In this document: positions 1 to 5,494 of the stretch, one piece after another
Position numbering within the stretch: position 1 is the stretch's first letter
Layout: every line of letters begins with the position of its first letter
Origin: QHWK01 sp035315685
Lineage (GTDB): Bacteria > Acidobacteriota > Vicinamibacteria > Vicinamibacterales > CAVVIG01
DNA length: 9,819 bases
Direction of reading: 5' to 3'
NCBI GenBank assembly: GCA_035315685.1
Contig: DATFXR010000441.1
Coordinates: forward strand, 1-9,819
Notes under the pieces: model-generated
Told to the model about the DNA's origin: nothing
Seen by the model: the letters and a program-made list of their open reading frames with translations, nothing else
Databases searched by the model: none
Translations under genes and position numbers: made by a program

Positions 1-174
1 CACGTTCATGATGCCGACGAGGTCGTACTCGCCGAACGCGAAGTAGGCGTTCTCGATGTCGCCACCGAGTTTCTGCAGAACCGGGCGAACCACGTCGATC
101 CGGTTGTGCGGGTTCTTGAGGAGCGTGGCCCACGCCTGCGGTGTGTACGAGACCTGGAAAAGAAAGTGAGCCAT
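1..174 (-). CDS. GYD domain-containing protein (partial, N-terminal 58 residues)
   Basis: Reading the minus strand from an ATG at 174-172 gives 58 uninterrupted codons to the window edge, beginning MAHFLFQVSYTPQAW and containing LKNPHNRIDVV, LQKLGGDIENAYFAFG and EYDLVGI. This pattern, with an early FLFQVSYT strand, a mid-domain KLGG and a GEYDLV strand, is what I recognise as the GYD family of small ferredoxin-like-fold proteins of about 95-100 residues. Their biochemical function is not established. The start is well supported: AGGAGG lies at 181-186, six bases upstream. The gene is separated from its upstream neighbour by about 170 bp holding a promoter-like sequence and a repeat hairpin, so it is probably its own transcription unit. 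The C-terminal 40 or so residues lie outside the window. Family assignment is by motif memory; no function is inferred. Confidence 0.85.
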   Translation of the reverse strand, partial: MAHFLFQVSYTPQAWATLLKNPHNRIDVVRPVLQKLGGDIENAYFAFGEYDLVGIMNV

Positions 175-180
175 GTGTGA

Positions 181-186
181 CCTCCT
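181..186 (-). promoter_or_regulatory. Shine-Dalgarno site of the GYD-domain gene
   Basis: The plus strand reads cctcct here, which is a perfect AGGAGG on the minus strand, six bases before the ATG at 174. It is the strongest ribosome binding site in the window and fixes this start. Confidence 0.8.
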
Positions 187-209
187 GCGCGATCGGCCGG
201 TGGACGGAT

Positions 210-244
210 TCCTGATTATCAGGAGTGGACGCGGCAGATTGTAA
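210..244 (-). promoter_or_regulatory. Candidate promoter with overlapping 15-bp palindrome, upstream of the GYD-domain gene
   Basis: On the minus strand GATAAT (215-220, five of six matches to TATAAT) is preceded after 18 bases by TTACAA (239-244, three of six matches to TTGACA). The -10 is embedded in a perfect palindrome TCCTGATTATCAGGA at 210-224 (7-bp arms around one central base). A palindrome on a -10 box is a classic operator position, but no regulator is identified here. The start of transcription would fall near 208, leaving a leader of about 33 bases that contains the AGGAGG site. The -35 match is weak, so this is a candidate only. Confidence 0.35.
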
Positions 245-254
245 TGTGATCGCG

Positions 255-343
255 AGGTCCTAGGGTTCTAAGGTTCTCAAGTTCTTCGGTTCCTGGTTCC
301 GGGTTCATGAACCGAGAACCAAGAACCGAGAACCCTAGAACCT
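255..343. repeat. GGTTC-type imperfect inverted repeat / hairpin, possible terminator
   Basis: The stretch is built from 7-8 bp units of the type GGTTCTN on the left (255-307) and their complement, GAACCNN, on the right (308-343). They meet at a perfect 12-bp palindrome GGTTCATGAACC (302-313). The outermost 15 bases of each side (aggtcctagggttct at 255-269 and agaaccctagaacct at 329-343) are complementary except for one position. The left arm is about 17 bases longer, so the full fold would have internal loops. It starts only five bases after the stop codon of the zinc-motif gene (348-350), so it may end transcription of the long operon, although no U-tract follows on either side. No protein-coding potential was seen. 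Similar GGTTC-rich intergenic hairpins are, from memory, frequent in Vicinamibacteria-like genomes. Confidence 0.7.
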
Positions 344-347
344 CTCG

Positions 348-854
348 TTAGTACGACGTCCCGCTGTCGACCGATGAGGAGTCGCCGCCATCAGCGAACG
401 AACCGTCGCTCGACGATCCCGAATCGGCAGCGTCCACCGCCTCGGCTGCAATGGCGCCGCCGGCGACGCCGCTGACGGCGCTCGCATCGCCGGCGAACGG
501 ATCGACGATCACCGGCGCGTTATCGCTCGCTGCGTCGCCCCACGATGCCGTCGCGCCTGCGCCACCGGATCGCCCGCCGGTGCCGACCTCAAACGCATCA
601 TCGCGCGGCGGCGCCTCCTGCTCCCGCGACTCCTGCAGCCGAGAGGCGATTGCGCCAGCGCCGTACCCGCGCGCCGCCCACGTGTCGCCGTCGTCGTCAT
701 CGCGCCAGCGCGCTGGTCGATAGCCGACGCGATCGGCGACTGGCGGCGGATACTCGCCGCTACCCAGGCACGTCGGGCAGCGCTTCCAGCGCTCGAAGAA
801 GATCAGAAAGCGCTTGCGGACGCGTCCGGCGCCATTGCACTCGGGACAGATCAT
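348..854 (-). CDS. Small protein with two DnaJ-like CxxCxGxG zinc-binding motifs and an acidic Ser/Gly-rich tail; function unknown
   Basis: This is a 168-residue protein that I do not recognise as a named family. Residues 1-33 carry two motifs of the DnaJ central zinc-finger type, CPECNGAG (Cys3, Cys6) and CPTCLGSG (Cys26, Cys29), linked by a basic-aromatic segment (RKRFLIFFERWKR). These are the only four cysteines, so they could bind a single zinc. Residues 40-75 contain VGYRPARW, an acidic DDDDGD run and RGYGAGAIASRL. From about residue 92 the protein is Gly/Ala/Ser/Asp-rich low complexity, contains DPFAG (118-122), and ends in a Ser/Asp-rich tail. No signal peptide or membrane segment is evident. 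The ATG (854) overlaps the TGA of the glycosyltransferase as ATGA, so translation is probably coupled. The gene is the last of the operon; its stop (TAA, 350-348) is followed by a hairpin. The zinc motif suggests a scaffold or RNA/protein-binding role, but that is only inference. Confidence 0.75.
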   Translation of the reverse strand: MICPECNGAGRVRKRFLIFFERWKRCPTCLGSGEYPPPVADRVGYRPARWRDDDDGDTWAARGYGAGAIASRLQESREQEAPPRDDAFEVGTGGRSGGAGATASWGDAASDNAPVIVDPFAGDASAVSGVAGGAIAAEAVDAADSGSSSDGSFADGGDSSSVDSGTSY

Positions 855-3046
855 GCGGTCACTTCCTCACTTGAACGCGCCCGAGCCAGCGATCCGAACA
901 GGGTTGTATACCGCGCCACCATCTCGTCCATCGAAAACGACCGCAGCGCGTGCATTCGGCCGGCACAGCCGAGTCGTCCGGCGAGCGTGCGATCGCTGAG
1001 CAGACGCACGATCGCCGGCGCCAGCGTCTCGGCTGTGCGGTCCTGCAGCAGCAGTCCGGTGTCTTCGTGCCGGATCTGCTCGCCGGTGCCGCCATCGTCG
1101 TTGGCGATGCACGGCAGCCCCGCCGCCATCGCTTCGAGCAGCGCGTTCGGACTGCCCTGGTCCCTGCCGAGCACGACCAAGAGATCGAAATCGGCGAGGC
1201 GATCGACCGAGTCGCCGGATGCGCCGTGCAAGAACACTGTGCGATCGAGGTCCTCGCCGGCGGCGGCCCGCACCGCGGCGGCATAGTCGGCATGACGCGG
1301 TTCGGCGCCGCCGAGCAGATGCAGTTCTGCCGTCGGAATCGCTCGCCGCACGATCGCCATCGCGTTCACGACCTCGACCAGAAACTTCGTCGGCGCGATT
1401 CGCCCATTCACGACCACCCGCGGCACGGCGGCGATGTCGTAGCTGGCCTTGACGCGGGCCGGCGGCGGGACGCCATTCGGAATCACCGATATTTTGTCCG
1501 CGCATCCCCGCGGCGCAGGCGTATCGTATTTCAGCACGGTGCGATCGAGACGCTGGTAGAAATCGCGCTCAGCGAAGGCGATCGTCCGGCCGAATTCCGC
1601 GGTCCGGCGCATTTCATCGAACGAGCTCGGACCGGGGCTCACGTCCACCAGCGCAACGTTCGTGAAGTCCAGCGCCTTGGTGACCAGCAGCTTGATCTTC
1701 GGATCGACGTTCCAGAAGCAGACGGTGCCAATCTGCTCGGCGCAGACCCGCGCGACAATCCGTTCGGCGTGATCGAATGGATCACGCGATGCGGCGGTCC
1801 GGTACACGTTGATGCCGGATGTGCGCAGTGCATCGAAGAAGTACTCGGCAGTCGAATCGCCCGTGACTGCAATCTCGAAGCGCACCGCACGAAGCGCGGC
1901 GGCGAGATTCACGAGCGAGCGCTGTGCACCGCCCGCATTCAGGTTCGCCGTCACGAACAGCACGCGATCGTTACGCGGCGTCGGCCGGGCGAGCTGGGCG
2001 AGCGTCCACAGACGGAAAGACGGGAACCCAGCCCACGCCGGGTACGATGGACGCATCTCGAGTGCCGCGGACACCGCACTGGCCCACTCGCCGAGCGGCG
2101 CGTTTTTGTCGACCAGCGTCAACCCGTCGGAACCGAGCTCTCCCTGTCCGCCTACCCGGCTCGCCACCACGGGGACGCCGTTCACCAACGCCTCGAGGCT
2201 GGCGATGCTCGTGCCTTCATAGTGGCTCGTGTTGAGAAGGACGTCGAATGCCGGCAGCGAGGCTGCAGCATCGGCAATGAAACCCGGCATGGCGAGGCGG
2301 CCGCGCACGCCCGTCTCGGTCATCGCGTCGAGCACAGCCGACCACGCCTCGCGGCCGTGTCTGCCGACGGGCCCTCCGACGATCGTGAGGTAGACGTCGC
2401 GATTGTCGAGCAGGCGGCGCAGCAGACGAACTGCGAACGGATAGTTCTTTTGCGGCTTGACCGCGCCGATCATGCCGACGAGCGTCGCGTCCGCCGGGAT
2501 GCGCCAGGCGCGGCGCCAGGTGACTCGAGCATCACGGGCAAAGCGACGGAGCTTCGGGATGTGACGAATCACGGAGATGGTCGCGTCGCATCCGTGCCGT
2601 CGCAGGTCGGCGGCTGCGGCGTTCGAGACCGCGATCACCTGCGACGTGCCGGCCAGCGCGGCCGCATCCTCGATCCACCCCTCGCGCGCGTTGTGGACGA
2701 CCGGAACGACGAACGCCCCGCCCTCGCAAAGCGCCGCCCGCTCGGCGCTCGTGAGCAGGTGGCACACACACACCGGCGAATCGCTGTGCGCGATGCGGCG
2801 GCCGATATCCATCAGGGCGACGGGCACGTCGGTTCCGGTGAGCCGCGTCAGGCGGACGCCGGGAGGAACCGGCCACTCGTGCGCGTGATCGCGGAGAACG
2901 ATCACGTGAACGCGCCACGCCGGCTGCACGCGCGCCGCCCAGTCGAGGACGATCCGTTCGGCGCCGCCGAGTGCGAGGCTGGCGATGGCGACGGTCAGCT
3001 CGGGCGCGTCGATCCCGACGAGCGGCGGCTGGGCGACGGTGCTCAA
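851..3046 (-). CDS. Tandem two-domain GT4-like (GT-B fold) glycosyltransferase
   Basis: This 731-residue protein looks like two GT-B glycosyltransferases in a single chain. The N-terminal unit (about 17-335) has the nucleotide-sugar glycosyltransferase signature LALGGAERIVLDW (24-36), IGAVKPQKNYP (193-203) and a full EX7E motif, E277 to E285, in EGTSIASLEAL. The C-terminal unit (about 359-720) repeats the plan: NLNAGGAQRSLVNLA (368-382), ISVIPNGV (519-526), VVNGRIAPTKF (546-555) and DQGSPNALLEAMAAGLP (629-645). There the first acidic residue of EX7E is Gln630. Such enzymes transfer sugars from nucleotide-sugar donors to glycans or lipids on the cytoplasmic side of the membrane; the substrate cannot be read here. 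The start is a TTG (3046-3044) overlapping the xer stop as TTGA. No ATG or GTG in frame was found for some 60 bases upstream or close downstream, and the Shine-Dalgarno is poor, so expression probably depends on coupling. No membrane helix is obvious. Confidence 0.85.
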   Translation of the reverse strand: MSTVAQPPLVGIDAPELTVAIASLALGGAERIVLDWAARVQPAWRVHVIVLRDHAHEWPVPPGVRLTRLTGTDVPVALMDIGRRIAHSDSPVCVCHLLTSAERAALCEGGAFVVPVVHNAREGWIEDAAALAGTSQVIAVSNAAAADLRRHGCDATISVIRHIPKLRRFARDARVTWRRAWRIPADATLVGMIGAVKPQKNYPFAVRLLRRLLDNRDVYLTIVGGPVGRHGREAWSAVLDAMTETGVRGRLAMPGFIADAAASLPAFDVLLNTSHYEGTSIASLEALVNGVPVVASRVGGQGELGSDGLTLVDKNAPLGEWASAVSAALEMRPSYPAWAGFPSFRLWTLAQLARPTPRNDRVLFVTANLNAGGAQRSLVNLAAALRAVRFEIAVTGDSTAEYFFDALRTSGINVYRTAASRDPFDHAERIVARVCAEQIGTVCFWNVDPKIKLLVTKALDFTNVALVDVSPGPSSFDEMRRTAEFGRTIAFAERDFYQRLDRTVLKYDTPAPRGCADKISVIPNGVPPPARVKASYDIAAVPRVVVNGRIAPTKFLVEVVNAMAIVRRAIPTAELHLLGGAEPRHADYAAAVRAAAGEDLDRTVFLHGASGDSVDRLADFDLLVVLGRDQGSPNALLEAMAAGLPCIANDDGGTGEQIRHEDTGLLLQDRTAETLAPAIVRLLSDRTLAGRLGCAGRMHALRSFSMDEMVARYTTLFGSLARARSSEEVTA

Positions 3047-4017
3047 CTGCGTGCGCGCGGATGCGCCTTGCGATAGACGTCGAGGAGCTGAGCGGCGTTC
3101 ACGTGCGTGTAGCGCTGCGTCGTGCTCAGGTTGGCGTGGCCGAGCAACTCTTGAATCACGCGCAGATCGGCGCCGCGCTGCAGCAGGTGCGTCGCAAAAG
3201 AATGCCGGAGCGCGTGCGGGCTGATGCCCATGCGCGTGCTGCTCGCCGCCACGTACTTTCGCACGATGCGGTCGATGCTCCGGACAGTCAATCGGGTGCC
3301 GCGATAGTTCACGAACAGCGGATCGCGAGCGCGCGAGTGGCGCGATGGGCGCCTTTCGTGCCCTTCCTGCGCTTCCCGCCTTTCCCGCCTTTCCCGCCCC
3401 TCCTGCCCCACCAGCGCGGTCCTGTCCTTCACGTACTCCCGCAGCGCGCGTTGCGTGCTGCTGTTGAACGGGACCAGGCGCTCCCTACGTCCCTTGCCGA
3501 GCACTCTCACGCGCTTCGATCCGATGTCGACATCGTCCATGTCGAGACCGGCGACTTCGCTGAGCCGCAGGCCCGATGCGTAGAACAGCTCGAGGATGGC
3601 GCGATCGCGCCGCGACAGCGGCGTGTCGCCGGCTGGCGCGTCGAGGAGCGCGGTCATCTCCGCTTCCGAGAGATGCGCGGGCATCCGGATGTCGCGTTTG
3701 GGCGTCGCGACGAGCGCTCCCGGATCGTCGTCGATGATCGACTCGCGCCGGAGATATTGCAGGAACGTCCGTACGGCGGCAAGCTTGCGGGCCGCGGTTG
3801 CCCGCGAGTCCTTCTGCTTGTGGCGATCGGCGAGGAATCCGCGCACCGCCTCACGATCGAGCTGCGCGGGATCGAGATCCGCCTTCTTCCGGTCCGCCTG
3901 CGCGGCGACGAAGCCGATGAACTGCGTGAGGTCGCTCTCGTAGGCGCGCACCGTATGCGCCGATGCGTTGCGGTTCAGCGCGAGAAACTTCAGAAACGCT
4001 TTGAGGTGGTCGATCAT
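3043..4017 (-). CDS. xerC: Tyrosine recombinase XerC-type, with a repeat-expanded loop
   Basis: This is a site-specific recombinase that resolves chromosome dimers at dif sites, normally together with XerD. Of 324 residues, 1-90 form the SAM-like core-binding domain (NRNASAHTVRAYESDL, residues 15-30) and about 110-318 the catalytic domain. All catalytic residues are visible: Arg151 (SGLRLSEV), Lys175 (GKGRRERLVPF), His268 and Arg271 (HALRH), His294 (LLGHANLSTTQRYTH) and the nucleophile Tyr303. XerC/D proteins are usually about 295-305 residues. The excess is a charged Gly/Arg/Glu stretch at about 203-230, between the Lys175 strand and the LFVNYRG strand; it comes from a 9-bp tandem repeat. 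The ATG at 4017 lies 16 bp after trmFO, with no strong Shine-Dalgarno. The name XerC rather than XerD rests on position after trmFO, as codV/xerC in Firmicutes, so it is an inference. Confidence 0.9.
   Translation of the reverse strand: MIDHLKAFLKFLALNRNASAHTVRAYESDLTQFIGFVAAQADRKKADLDPAQLDREAVRGFLADRHKQKDSRATAARKLAAVRTFLQYLRRESIIDDDPGALVATPKRDIRMPAHLSEAEMTALLDAPAGDTPLSRRDRAILELFYASGLRLSEVAGLDMDDVDIGSKRVRVLGKGRRERLVPFNSSTQRALREYVKDRTALVGQEGRERRERREAQEGHERRPSRHSRARDPLFVNYRGTRLTVRSIDRIVRKYVAASSTRMGISPHALRHSFATHLLQRGADLRVIQELLGHANLSTTQRYTHVNAAQLLDVYRKAHPRARS
3351..3413. repeat. 9-bp tandem repeat inside xerC
   Basis: On the plus strand seven consecutive nonamers follow the pattern GCCTTTCCC with drift: gcctttcgt, gcccttcct, gcgcttccc, gcctttccc, gcctttccc, gcccctcct, gccccacca. 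Two adjacent copies are identical. The period is a multiple of three, so the frame is kept, and the minus strand codes for three-residue units of the RER/REA/QEG type (XerC residues about 202-223). It is a purine/pyrimidine-asymmetric tract, typical of slippage-prone microsatellites. Confidence 0.85.
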
Positions 4018-4033
4018 GCCACGGGGAAGGGCG

Positions 4034-5494
4034 CTACAGGCCGCCCTCTACGCCCGATGCCTGGACGGCACGACCTTCAGGTCGCGCGATCCATGCCTCG
4101 AGGTCAGCGAGCGCACGCGCGGACAACGCTTCATTGCGCAACTTCTTGCCGTTCGGCGCTCGCGCCAGCGGCGGCATGATCCCGAACGTGATGTTCGACG
4201 GCTGATAGTACGCCGCGGTTGCGTGGGAGACGTAGTAGGCGAGCGCACCGATGGCGGTCGTCCGCGGCGCCGGCGACGTCGGCTCGCCGCTGGCCAGCGC
4301 TGCGGCGTTGATTCCAGCGAGCAGGCCGGACGCCGCCGACTCGACGTAGCCCTCGACGCCGGACATCTGGCCTGCGAGGAACAGGGTCGGCCGCGATCGC
4401 ACCTGCCAGGTCTCGGTCAGGACGGTCGGACCGTTGATGTACGTGTTTCGGTGCACCATCCCGAAGCGCACGAACTCCGCCTGCTCCAGACCCGGAATCA
4501 GCCGCAGCACACGCGCCTGCTCGCCCCATTTGATCTGCGTTTGAAAGCCGACGAGGCTGAAATGATCGCCGGCGAGATTGTCCTGGCGGAGCTGAACGCA
4601 CGCGTACGGTTCGCGCCCGGTTCCGGGATCGACGAGGCCGACCGGCTTCATCGGTCCGAAGCGTAACGTGTCGCGACCGCGATGCGCCATCACTTCGATC
4701 GGCAGGCACCCTTCGAAGAACCGTTCCTTGTCGAAGTCGTGTACCGTCGCCGATTCCGCGGTGACCAGCGCATCGTAGAAACGGTCGTACTCCTCGCGCG
4801 TCAGCGGGCAGTTCAGGTAGTCGCCCTGCCCGTCGTCGACGTTGCAGGACGCACCCGCGGGATCGCGGTCCGGCTGAAACCGCACACGTTCATCGGTAGT
4901 GTCCGGCTTCAGCCGGACCGTGCGTGCCGGCCGCAGCGACCGATCCCATCGCGACGCGCGGAAGGCCTTCGATCGATCGATCGTCTCGGCGAGGACGATC
5001 GGACTGATCGCGTCGTAGAAATAAAGATGGTCGCTGCCGACGAGCCGCGCCAGATCGGCCGACAATGCCTCCGATGTGAGCGGCCCGGTCGCGACAATCA
5101 CCGGCTCGCACCCGGTCGACTCCGGAATTGCGGTGACTTCGTCGCGCACGATCGTGATCAGCGGATGCTGCTGCAGCGTCAAGGTCATCAGATCGGAGAA
5201 GCGCTCGCGATCGACGGCGAGCGCCGCGCCGGCGGGGACGCGGCTCGCGTCGGCCGCGCGCATGACGAGCGATCCGAGGCGCCGCATCTCCTCCTTCAGC
5301 AGCCCCACGGCGTTATCGAGCTTGTCGCCGCGGAACGAATTGCTGCAGACGAGTTCCGCGAGCTTGTCCGTCTTGTGCACGGCCGTCGGCCGGACCGGAC
5401 GCATCTCGTGCAGCGTGACCGGCACACCGCGCGACGCGATCTGCCACGCGGCTTCGGAGCCGGCGAGGCCGCCGCCGACGATTCGGACGCGCAT
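4034..5494 (-). CDS. trmFO: Methylenetetrahydrofolate-tRNA-(uracil-5-)-methyltransferase TrmFO
   Basis: This flavoenzyme makes m5U54 in the T-loop of tRNAs, using methylenetetrahydrofolate as carbon donor and NAD(P)H/FAD as reductant. The ATG at 5494 gives 486 residues; family members are about 435-450. Visible are the N-terminal FAD-binding motif VGGGLAGSEAAW (6-17), HEMRPVRPT (29-37), ELVCSNSFRGDKLDNAVGLLK with Cys50, PAGAALAVDR (87-96), the ATGPLTSEALS strand (135-145), LYFYDAISPIV, FFEGCLPIEVMAHRG with the second conserved cysteine Cys263, FGPMKPVGL, GFQTQIKWGEQ and GQMSGVEGYVESAASGL. The start overlaps the topA stop by one base (TGATG). A TTG codon directly upstream is less likely. About 36 residues (roughly 187-223) between ASRWDRS and GDYLNCPL are absent from the Bacillus protein as I recall it, and correspond to a palindromic DNA insertion. 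The tail shows the usual FGIMPP-type motif. Function is very likely kept, since both cysteines and the FAD site are intact. Confidence 0.93.
   Translation of the reverse strand: MRVRIVGGGLAGSEAAWQIASRGVPVTLHEMRPVRPTAVHKTDKLAELVCSNSFRGDKLDNAVGLLKEEMRRLGSLVMRAADASRVPAGAALAVDRERFSDLMTLTLQQHPLITIVRDEVTAIPESTGCEPVIVATGPLTSEALSADLARLVGSDHLYFYDAISPIVLAETIDRSKAFRASRWDRSLRPARTVRLKPDTTDERVRFQPDRDPAGASCNVDDGQGDYLNCPLTREEYDRFYDALVTAESATVHDFDKERFFEGCLPIEVMAHRGRDTLRFGPMKPVGLVDPGTGREPYACVQLRQDNLAGDHFSLVGFQTQIKWGEQARVLRLIPGLEQAEFVRFGMVHRNTYINGPTVLTETWQVRSRPTLFLAGQMSGVEGYVESAASGLLAGINAAALASGEPTSPAPRTTAIGALAYYVSHATAAYYQPSNITFGIMPPLARAPNGKKLRNEALSARALADLEAWIARPEGRAVQASGVEGGL
4826..4939. repeat. In-frame palindromic repeat insertion within trmFO
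   Basis: A 12-bp perfect inverted repeat, GGTCCGGCTGAA at 4867-4878 and TTCAGCCGGACC at 4908-4919, encloses 29 bases. The right half is itself a near-perfect hairpin at 4901-4918 (GTCCGGCT, two-base loop, AGCCGGAC). The gene reads through it as RTVRLKPDTTDERVRFQPDR. Because of the symmetry, the opposite strand also spells VRLKP and VRLQPDR in one frame. The flanks given are the extent of the extra protein segment compared with the family, so element ends are approximate. The look is of a REP-like or MITE-like short element. Confidence 0.7.

Noticed and set aside
950..3076. A 708-codon open frame on the plus strand, antisense to the glycosyltransferase
   Set aside because: Its product is Arg/His/Asp-rich without recognisable domains, while the minus strand gives a clear two-domain enzyme. 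Long antisense frames are expected in G+C-rich genes.
3043..4017. The tyrosine recombinase as integrase of a mobile island or integron
   Set aside because: It has XerC/D domain layout and length apart from the loop, sits in the conserved dprA-topA-trmFO-xerC order, and no attachment site, tRNA gene or cassette array is visible.
4970..4983. A CGATCGATCGATCG run
   Set aside because: It is short, lies in frame in a normal part of trmFO (the TIDRSKAF segment), and is easily explained by common Ile/Asp/Arg codon use.
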